Below are positions 56,148-64,000 of a DNA stretch of 64,000 nucleotides, piece by piece (the first letter of the stretch is position 1; each line of letters opens with the position of its first letter). The stretch covers positions 55,205,446 through 55,269,445 of the forward strand of contig CM019702.1 in assembly GCA_009760885.1 (NCBI GenBank), given 5' to 3'. Below the pieces are notes generated by a model, which saw only the letters and a list, made by a program, of their open reading frames with translations, searched no databases and had not been told where the DNA came from. The position numbers and the translations under genes are program-made. This stretch comes from Achatina immaculata (Eukaryota > Mollusca > Gastropoda > Stylommatophora > Achatinidae).

Positions 56148-57745
56148 CTCATTTCAGTTGTGTTGAATATATAGAAATGTTAAGTACATTTAATACACAC
56201 TGAAATATATCAAATTAAGTGTATTTTGTTAGAATTAATAAAGTGACATTTTAATACAGCCGAGTGCCACATAGATTAGCATCATATTGCCTTAGCCAAA
56301 CTTTTACAATTCAAGTGCAATTTTAGGTTGCTAAGTTTCAATCTTGTAATTCTTTCATGAACATACAGTCTTAAGTGTATGTATTTACCACGTTTGTTAT
56401 GTGTGATTTTAGTATCAGAGCTTTACTGCAGTGCCTCGTGTATAGTTTTTTTTACTTATACACTAATGATTGTATTTTAACAGAAAAGTTGTAGAAGCTG
56501 TTTATGTTGAGGACATCAGAAGAAAAAAAAGACAAATTCGTAATCGTTTCAATAATAAATGTGTCATTTAAATATGACTGTAAGTTGGGGAAAACTCGAA
56601 TGTTTGGACAGAACCTGTAAGTCCAAGTCTGTTGGTCGCAGACCAGACCTTGACATCCATAGCTACAGAAGGGTGTATTACCTAGATGTACCTCACATGG
56701 GCTAAAGAAGGGACTAAACCAACCATTTTCATTGGACAACAGCAGACCACATTAAGAATTCAGACTATCTATTATTCATAACAGGTGATAAATAAACTAG
56801 GAACCGGTCATTCTTTTTTAATGTTTTTTTTAAGAGTTGAAACTCGATGAGTAAGATAACACGCCAGTATTTTAGGGAAACGATAAAATGTCTCTCAGCC
56901 AAATTCCCAGATTAGTGGCGTCTACTAGAGGTCATTTCCATGTGTTATACTTTGAAATAACAATGCAAAAATGGTAAATTAACCTACTAAATAGAAAGCT
57001 GATTGGTTCTAAGGACTGCAAACGCGCCACAAACAGCCTCTGGCAGTCAAGTCCAGCTCCTGGCCTTCCCGTGGCAGAACTGTTTAAACTGACAGGAGAA
57101 GGGGCGAGGGCGAATATCTGGCGCCTGAAAACCAGTTACTTACGGTAGATGAGTGTCACGTTTGGTAGCTCATCTGCCGCTGTTGGCGAGATCTTCAGCT
57201 GCCGTGCGTGGAGCGGTGCTCTTCCCGGCCAATGAAGAAATCTGCAAATGAGGTTGCCGCGCAGCATCACTGCGGAAAAGGTGGTTGAAAGAATAAAGCG
57301 AAGCAAACAGTCAAATCACGGCACCTCTGGTCTGGAGGTCGGCCACGTCCTGAGTGCAGTCATATCGTGTGAAATGCATGAACCGGTTTGTCCCAGAGGT
57401 TAAGTCACTGCTGGCTTGACTTTTCAAATGCCGCGCGTGGAGTGAAGCTCCTCCCGGTTAAGGAAGTAAATGCGGAAATAAAGGTTGCTGTGCGGCGCCG
57501 ATGGGAAAAGGTGGTGGAAAGTGAAGTTTAACCTGGTATGTCCAGTAGTATCGCTACGAGAGCTATACCACGGCACCTCTGCTCTAGAGGCCGCCTACGT
57601 CCGAAATACACCTACACTGGTGAAATATGCCTAAACCGGCACACACCAGGGGTGGAACTCGATGGCTAGACATGTCATGCCACCTCCGCTCTAGAGGTCG
57701 GTAACGCCTGATAAACACCATACTGGTGAATTTTGCCTAAACCGG
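56148..57745. repeat. Recent tandem duplication, unit 2 (1598 bp)
   Basis: Second copy of 53965-56147 without the 582-bp segment. Ends at a third CTCAT (57746-57750), after which the sequence continues as more of the same leader-like repeat. Confidence 0.95.
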
Positions 57746-57750
57746 CTCAT

Positions 57751-58770
57751 ACCAGGGGTGAATCTTGAAGGCTATGAATGTCACAGTACCTCTGCCCTAG
57801 AGGTCGGTCCCGTCCCAAACATGCCCATACTGGGAAATGCCTAAACCGGCTCAACCCAGGGGTAGAAGTCACTAGTGGCGAGGATTCGTCCTCCTGGACA
57901 AAAGCTCCATCCTGGTCACAACTAGGAAGGGTAGCGGCCACGACCGCAAAATGCTGAAGTCGGAGACACTGGACCAGGGAAGTCTAGATAGGCAACCACC
58001 TCTCACCCGGCGGGGATGTCTGCGTATCCTAATCACACTGAGGTTTTCCGGTGAGAAAGTCCAACCCTGGACTGGATGGGCAACCACCTCTCACCCGGCG
58101 GTGATACACGGGTATCTCATAACACGTCGAGGTTTTCCGGTGAGAAAGTCCAACTCTGTCCTGGGTGGGCTAACGCCTCTCACCCAGCGGGGATGCACTG
58201 ATATTCCAAACACGTCGAGGTCTTCCGGTGAGAAAGTCCAACCCTAGACCCTGCCGCGCGTTTAGTGAAACGTCTCCCGGCCAATGAAGAAAAAGCGATT
58301 AGGGGTACCGCGCGGCGCTGCTGTGAAAAAGGTGATGGAAAGGATAAAGTGAAGTTTAATCGGTATGTCAAGTAGTCTTGCGGCGAGAGCTACTCATACT
58401 ACGGCACCTCTGCTCTAGAGGTCGATCACGTCTTAAACACGCCCATACCTGGATAATACGCCTAAACCAGCTCAACCCAGGGGTGAAACTTACTAGTGGC
58501 GAGGATTGGTCCTCCTGGACAAAAGCTCCGTCTTGGTCACAACTAGGAAGGGTAGCTGAAGTCGAAGACACTGGACCAGGGCAGTCTAGATAGGCAAACA
58601 CCTCTCACCCGAAGGGGGTATATGCATATCCTAATCACTCTGAGGTTTTCCGGTGAGAAAGTCCAACACTGGACTGGATGGGCAACCACCTCTCTCCCGG
58701 CGGGTGTACACTGATATCCAAACAACTTCGAGGGTTTCCGGTGAGAAAGTCTAACTCTAGATTAAACTGG
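57751..58770. repeat. GC-richer leader-like array with 88-bp units
   Basis: Five related units begin with CACCTCTC.CCCG and contain CCGGTGAGAAAGTC: about 57986, 58080, 58170, 58597 and 58682, each 80-95 bases. The units are interleaved with CTCTGCTCTAGAGGTCG blocks also found in the duplication upstream and with AAACCGGCTCA motifs. Probably the repeated 5' leader of a LINE (compare 46380-46480). Open frames on both strands here are not conserved between units. Confidence 0.7.
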
Positions 58771-59104
58771 TGCAACGAAAACCACAGTGTAACGCAATCC
58801 CGCTTCTGTGATCCACCGAGAATACAGGCCCAATCCCCGAGATACTATGAACCTGTTGTGGTTCTCTCGGGGATCTCTTGTGGTCCTCTCGGTGACCACA
58901 GGAGGACCACATGAATAAATTTAGTAAGATCACGGCGCGGTCTTGGTGGTAGAAGTGAACGAAGAAGGAGAAGAAGAAGAAGGTAAATATGAAGATATTA
59001 CATTTAATGTGTTCCAATGATGCATGTTATCACTGGACATGTTTTCCCTCTACATCGAAAACATAATGAGACATACAAAAATTCCTTATCTTTAAGACAT
59101 TAAT
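58771..59104. other. Short inverted-repeat region and AT-rich DNA
   Basis: 58850-58915 carries GTTCTCTCGGGGATCT and GTGGTCCTCTCGGTGACCAC, with short self-complementary stretches (GGTCCTC.../GAGGACC). No gene seen. Confidence 0.35.
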
Positions 59105-59366
59105 ATATTTTTTGCACCATACGATATGTAGATGACACAGTCGAAATAGTAAGAATTGAAAAGAAAAATTATTATAACTACTGATTATAGAGGTAAAGGA
59201 AAACGGAGGAACAGTAAAAACGGACTCACAAAGAAAAGAGAACTGAGGTTATGGTCATCTCAAAGAGAAGAATATCCTTTAATGTCCGATAGTATTAGCT
59301 GACACAGTATTAAAGCAGGCATACAGGTTCAAGTATCCAGGAACAACCTTACATCAGATGGAAAAT
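59105..59366 (+). mobile_element. LINE reverse transcriptase palm fragment
   Basis: RYVDDTVEIVRIEKK, then TEVMVISKRRISF and QAYRFKYPGTTLHQ match the catalytic YADD region and the following VISKR...FKYLGS block of LINEs. Cut off by the alpha LINE copy on the opposite strand. Confidence 0.6.
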
Positions 59367-59367
59367 T

Positions 59368-60176
59368 ATTCATTCATTCATTTGCATGTCCCTTGCGGAA
59401 CTTTGCCTCCCAAACAGCACTCCTGTAGGCCTCTCGGTTGTGAGCATGATGGCCTGCTGCTGTTGCATCCATTTCCAGATCGTCAACGATGTCTTGCAGC
59501 CATCTTCGTCTTGGTCTTCCTCTTTTTCTTTTTCCCATTATGTATCCTTCCAATACGGTCTTCTCTAAATTATCATGACGTTTAATGTGTCCAAAATATT
59601 TCAGTTTTCTCTCTTTAATCCTCTTCACTAGCCATCCTTCTTCAATATTAAGCTCTTGTAGTATAGATATATTTGTTCTTTTTGTGTCCACGATATTTGG
59701 AGAACTCTTCTGTAGCATTTACATTCAAAGGCATTTATTTGTTTCTCAGCTGTTTTGTTAAGTGTCCAGGTCTCACAGGCATATGTTGCTATGGGAAAGA
59801 TGCATGCCCTTAAAAATCTTATTTTTGTGGTTCTGTCTGTTCCTCTCCACAGATTCTTTATTTCTTTTACTTTCTGAAAAGCGATAGATGTCATCGTTTT
59901 AATTTCCCTCATTGTATCTCCATTATTAGTTAGTAGCGATCCAAGATATTCAAAACTCTCCACTTCTTCCAGTTTTTCCTCATTGATACATATTTCAGTT
60001 GCCTTGTTTGTTTTGTCAGTTGTCATCAATTTAGTTTTCTTTGCATTAAGATAGAGGTTCTGCTCTTCGCTGTTCTTGCGGACTGACATAATTAGTTTTT
60101 CCATTCCTTTTTGTGTTGTGGATAGCAATACTGAGATGGAAAATACGTAATGGAAATAAAGAGCAGAATAACCCAC
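59368..60176 (-). mobile_element. LINE 3' end (alpha family), longest copy
   Basis: Two overlapping frames: 60176-59628 encodes NLYLNAKKTKLMTTDKTNK, SFEYLGSLLTNNGDTMREIK and FPIATYACETWTLNKTAEKQ; 59718-59374 encodes NIEEGWLVKRIKERKLKYFG, GKRKRGRPRRRWLQDIVDD and KFRKGHANE. The (ATTC)n tail is at 59368-59382. This copy defines the alpha family. 5' truncated. Confidence 0.8.
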
Positions 60177-60186
60177 GATAATAAAA

Positions 60187-60935
60187 TGTATAAAAAAGTA
60201 GGAACATTTTTTTTAATTAACGAGCACACATTTGTGACTTTTCAACCTGCACCTAAATCATTTTAAAGACACACAGGACGAATGAATAGAAAAATAACAT
60301 GAATATAAACCACGTGGATGCAAAGTAAAACGTAGGAATGGAAAAAATAGGATATAAAAGAACAAATGAAGCACTTCAGCTGTGACTGTAAGAAGCTATG
60401 CATTGTAAGAGGCTGTGTCCAGAAGTGCATATGGTGGAATATAGAGAATGTTTAAATAAAGACTTGTGATGTGTGATAGATGGGTCGTAACTGGACCGGG
60501 GGACGCGGAAAGGAGAGAGAGTGATTGAAAAGTAATCAAGCCAAGAGAAAGTGGAATAGGTGAATGTAGTTGAAGTAGATGTGTTTATTCTGGTTCCGTG
60601 AAGAGGTTCTGAACTATGTGTTGCAAATGAGAAAGAAGTGAAACTTTAGTGCAGAGGGAATGTAACTGCGGAGGAGGGAAATGTTGGGTGTACCTGAATT
60701 GCGAGCTCAAACCATGTAGTTCCAGCGTCCCAGATTCCTGAATGTTGCGGTTTCCAGGGCCTGGGCGACTTTTGTCATGCCATTTGTTAATGGATGTTAG
60801 TAGAAAATCAGATTTTCCTCGCGGTTTGTGCCATTGAAATGATTAGGGACTGGTTTCAAAGCATGATGGGTGATATCATACAGATGTTTCTGCACTATTT
60901 GCAGGTAAGATAATGTTCCAAAAGATAAAAAGTAC
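60187..60935 (-). mobile_element. Penelope-like fragment, copy 2
   Basis: Colinear with 19500-20140: a GTAGGAACA...TTTAATTAACGA end, GTTTAAATAAAGACTTGTGATGTGTGA (against 19740), and the peptide QKHLYDITHHALKPVPNHFN which parallels the HASKPVPNHFN of copy 1. Only the 3' part of the endonuclease region survives. Confidence 0.7.
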
Positions 60936-61446
60936 TTTGTGCAAGCAATCACATTCACTGAGTGTATGGAAAAGGTTTCTCCAATGCTACATAGAGCAAC
61001 ATCTGGTGTATGGATGTGAAGCCGAGACAATTACTAAAGAGATATAACAACGACTGGATCCACGAAGATATGGTTACTGAGATGAATGTTAACTAAACCA
61101 TGAATAGCAAGAAACTCAGATGAAGAAATTTTTTAAAGATCCAATTCGAGAAGGCACATAATTACAGCAGTCAGAAAATGCCGTCTAGATTTACGTGACA
61201 AGTTATGGCAAACTGGAACAATACGTGACAACAAGAAAGTTATGGCAAACTGGAACAATACGTGACAACAAGAAAGTTAGAGATAGATGGGAAAAGATGC
61301 AAAGACAGACCATGAGAAAAAGTCCCAGATGGAGTGACAAGATGTTATCGAAAGAAGATACCAGAAGTCCATAACAACCCATAGAGGCAATACAGAACAG
61401 AGAGTTGTGGAGTGCTTTGACCCCCAAAGCCAGTAGACGCAGTACT

Positions 61447-61447
<1 letters not shown>
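60936..61447 (+). mobile_element. LINE 3' end abutting (TA)n
   Basis: Basic, stop-riddled peptide with RWEKMQRQTMRK and a terminal SALTPKASRRST, followed directly by (TA)n at 61448-61482. Contains a 37-bp direct repeat at 61202-61275. Confidence 0.5.
61202..61275. repeat. 37-bp direct repeat, two units
   Basis: GTTATGGCAAACTGGAACAA opens both perfect units (61202-61238 and 61239-61275). Confidence 0.92.

Positions 61448-61482
<35 letters not shown>
61448..61482. repeat. (TA)n microsatellite
   Basis: About 17 TA units at a LINE 3' end. Confidence 0.92.
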
Positions 61483-61489
<7 letters not shown>

Positions 61490-61490
<1 letters not shown>

Positions 61491-62447
61491 TATGACTGTT
61501 AACGGTTTCATACGTGTAAAAGACAACATGCGCCAAATGCCTTAAAACATACTGCACGTGAATATACTTCCCATAAAAATAAATACATTTAAAAGAAAAG
61601 TTAAATAAAAACGGAGAACTAATTTTAATATCAACAAATTTTGGTGATATCATTTATTTCCTTTCTTTAACTTGTACCATCGTTTTGTTTCGTTTATCAT
61701 CAGTAGTTAATTGCTTTAATTTTCAAATATAGCTGACTTTTTTTTCTTGCCGAATTTCAAAATTACTAGGATTACCTCATGTCTGTTTTTAATATATCAA
61801 AACAGGGAAACTGCAAAGCGAACAACAGAATAATACTGAAAATTCACAACAATAGTATAAAAACGAATATAATAAATGAGCAAGTACCACTCTGGCAACA
61901 ACACCAGTAGCTGAAAAATGTTTAAAATATTGGAGAAAGTCAGCCAGAATGCAGATAGTAAATTATGTGACATAGAACATGAAAATCATTGTAACACCAA
62001 GGGTATCACAACTTGGGAACCATTGTCTCTAGTGCTCTCCGGTTACGTTACACTTGTAAATACATTTTACAAAAGGACAAAAACGGAGTCCCTGTACATC
62101 AAATAGAAAGTAATCTTCCTGTATTGTTCAGAAATCTTTGAGAATCACGTAAGTCTTTAGTTATAGTGCAACTAGAGGAAGCTGGTATTTAGTGCTCTTT
62201 TCGCTCGTCTCTTTTAACATTACATTACAATACTGCAACACTGGATTTCTTCCACAAAGCAGGTCTAAAATTCTATCGCAGGTCATCGAGACATAACACT
62301 GTTGATCCTTATTTCAAGCAAGTGCGGTGTTGTGTGTCTGTGTCTGTGTGTGTGTGGGGGGGGGGGGGGAGACAGCAAGGGTGGATGTGATTACATTTGC
62401 AACTAACCTAGGACCCATCTTTCCTTTTTACTCTAAAGAACATAGAC
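61490..62447. other. Upstream flank of receptor E
   Basis: No gene recognised. A (TG)n run followed by about ten G residues lies at 62337-62370. No TATA box can be supported. Confidence 0.4.
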
Positions 62448-62694
62448 ATGGTGCTCGTTAGTTCTAAGTCGTTAAGACAACTTGGGTTCTTGGATAATTC
62501 AAGCCTGCAAGTTCCGATACAAACCCAAGGCGATTTATCTGGTATAAGCGATGAAGCAATCTTTATTTTTGCCTGGGCTGTGTATGGCGTACTGTGTCAG
62601 ATTATTGGTGTTTTTGGTATCGTGACAAACATCATCAACATCATCTGTTTCGTTAAACAAGATTTCAAAGACTCTATCAACATAAGCCTAATTG
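62448..62694 (+). CDS. Receptor E exon 1 (N-terminus, TM1)
   Basis: 82 codons plus one base. NSSL gives a possible N-glycosylation site at residues 17-20 of the extracellular N-terminus. Confidence 0.87.
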
Positions 62695-64000
62695 GTAAGG
62701 AAACATATATTCTATACTTTGTATACATTGTTGCTGTATTTACAATTGTATTCTGCTTTATGCCAGTAGAATTTAGTTCATGTTATTTTCTAGGATGCAC
62801 ATGTAGTAGAGAAAAAAGTGACACAATCCATTCATACGTTTCTTTAGAAAAAAATCAATTATGAAATTCTTGTTATCGGTAATTTCACGACACGAGCGGC
62901 ATATTTATGCTGAGCTTTGTATGCTCGTATATCGTTACCAACTAAAATTGGTTGTTTAGCCTCCTTTCTCTTTTACTGTATTCTGTCCTTGTGTGGTATC
63001 ATCAGAAATCATTTCCAAACTATTTCCAAATCGGTCAACATTTCTCACCTTTCGAAAAAAAAACAGATAACCCTGACAATTATATTCTTATACCTGCAAG
63101 TGTTCCAAGATATTCACAATGTGTGTTCTATTACGTCTAAGTGTTACGAACTTTAAACATTCACTTGTTAAAAAAACAAAAACAAAAAATAACTAATATT
63201 TACAACTGTACGATTTCAAACTATTTTGGCACAGAAAAGTAAAAGATGTATTTTTTAAAAATGAAACAGGAATACCCGACAATTGGTAGATAGTTGTCCT
63301 TTTATACATTTACAGTTACAGGTAGGTAGGTAGGTAGTTGATGCCAATAAACATCATCGCACGCCTTCAAATCATACATGCATTGCTGCCTAGTCAGCAT
63401 TTGACCAGAACTACCAACAAATGTCGTCGTCAGCACGAACTCCGTAGCTATGGACGACATTAATTTTCCTTCCCAGCGCGGTAACCATGGTACCCATTTT
63501 TCCTTGAGGCTGGGCGAATCATGAGAGTTTGTTCTACGAACCATGGTCTGTACACCCCCGCGGTGACTAGAAATCGAACCTGGGTCGCCAGGTCCTCAGG
63601 CGAGTGTCTAGTCAGCACAATATAGCGTCTCCCATATGTCACGTCCATTGAGTTAATGATAATACACTGTGCTTGTCATATCAGTAGGTGTAAAATACAC
63701 CTTTAGCTTGAATATCGCAAATATCATCCATTAAATACGATGACATTTATTTAGAATTAATAATATAATAATTTATAGTATTTTCCTAGAAACTTAGTAA
63801 CTTTTCTTAGACTGTAACATACATTTAAAACTGCAAGAGAATTTAGGAAAATAATCTACATTCTATCTTCTGTCTATGTTCAGGTCTGGCAACCTCTGAT
63901 CTTGGCTGCCTCATAACTCTGGTAGGCTTAAATGTTATGTACAACCCGTCTGTGCTTGCGGCCGATTTGTCTTTTGACCCCAAGGAGGTTTGTTACTTCA
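62448..64000 (+). CDS. Chemosensory receptor E (rhodopsin-like GPCR, partial at window end)
   Basis: Exon 1 (62448-62694, 247 nt, phase 1 donor ATTG|GTAAGG) encodes MVLVSSKSLRQLGFLDNSSL, SGISDEAIFIFAWAV and TM1 FGIVTNIINIICFVKQDF. Exon 2 starts at 63884 (acceptor ATGTTCAG|GTCTGG) and reads LATSDLGCLITLVGLNVMYN and PKEVCYF before the window ends, about 98 nt short of its expected donor. Residues in both exons are closest to B and C although the gene is on the opposite strand. Exon 1 is three codons longer than in B and C. Intron 1 (1189 bp) is the shortest first intron of the cluster and holds a SINE. No break is visible, so it is probably functional if exon 3 lies beyond. Confidence 0.85.
62695..63300. 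other. Receptor E intron 1, 5' part
   Basis: AT-rich intron; the open frames at 62917-63156 have no family features. Confidence 0.5.
63306..63655 (-). mobile_element. tRNA-derived SINE in receptor E intron 1
   Basis: On the minus strand the head near 63650 has CTGACTAGACACTCGCCTGA and a B-box-like GGTTCGATTTC, followed by a unique body and a (CTAC)n tail at 63316-63340. The B box lies the expected distance from the A-box region. Confidence 0.6.
63884..64000 (+). CDS. Receptor E exon 2, 5' part (TM2 to start of TM3)
   Basis: 117 nt are visible. Phase agrees with exon 1 (G + GT gives Gly) and the Cys of the EVC motif is present. Confidence 0.87.

Noticed and set aside
54854..56739. 95-codon Cys-containing minus-strand frame present twice (54854-55141 and 56452-56739)
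   Set aside because: Near identity follows from the recent tandem duplication of the whole region and is not evidence of selection; no signal peptide or family resemblance.
62917..63156. 79-codon frame in receptor E intron 1 as an extra exon
   Set aside because: Paralogs join exon 1 directly to exon 2 at the same codon, and the frame lacks conservation or suitable splice sites.
1..64000. CRISPR array, operon or prokaryotic defence system
   Set aside because: Direct repeats found are simple tandem or transposon repeats without spacers; genes have introns and are eukaryotic.

Overview
The window looks like a heterobranch gastropod (sea-slug or snail type) nuclear genome. It is AT-rich and intron-rich, and most of the DNA is decayed transposable elements. 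The only recognisable host genes belong to the rhodopsin-like chemosensory receptor family known from Aplysia and Elysia; that family name is from knowledge of such proteins, not from a search. No bacterial, organellar or functional RNA genes were seen.

Host genes. Receptor A (+, 738-7198), receptor B (-, 22048-25955) and receptor C (-, 31012-39243) can each be assembled from three coding exons with in-frame joins. Exon 1 carries the N-terminus and TM1 and ends in phase 1. Exon 2 is exactly 215 nt in all three, carries TM2-TM3 and ends in phase 0. Exon 3 carries TM4-TM7. Receptor E (+, 62448 to beyond the window) has a full exon 1 and the first 117 nt of exon 2. Receptor D (-, about 43022-53450) is a pseudogene with damage in every exon. 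F (-, about 19340-21300) is a relic of exon 3 split by a Penelope-like element. B and C share homology in introns and several kilobases of flank, so they come from a segmental duplication that was later loaded with different transposons.

Mobile DNA. The left part (7.4-15.7 kb) is an old tandem duplication of about 2.4 kb. Its second copy received a mariner remnant, a hAT end and a candidate solo LTR, and its first copy received a LINE 3' end with a clear target-site duplication. The introns and spacers hold at least five LINE families, one of them with an RNase H motif (I-clade type). Several LINE 3' ends abut a microsatellite characteristic of the family: (AATG)n, (GA)n/(TA)n or (ATAAG)n. 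There are also two Penelope-like fragments with GIY-YIG remnants, a Tc1 transposase split by a 653-bp insertion, a hAT transposase fragment and several tRNA-derived SINEs.

Right part (53.9-58.8 kb). A very recent tandem duplication (units of 2183 and 1598 bp, nearly identical) has a CTCAT microhomology at all three breakpoints and a 582-bp presence/absence segment. It runs into a GC-richer region of LINE-leader-like sequence with an 88-bp repeat array.

The receptors would act as seven-helix G-protein-coupled receptors in sensory cell membranes. Nothing in the window shows how each gene is regulated.
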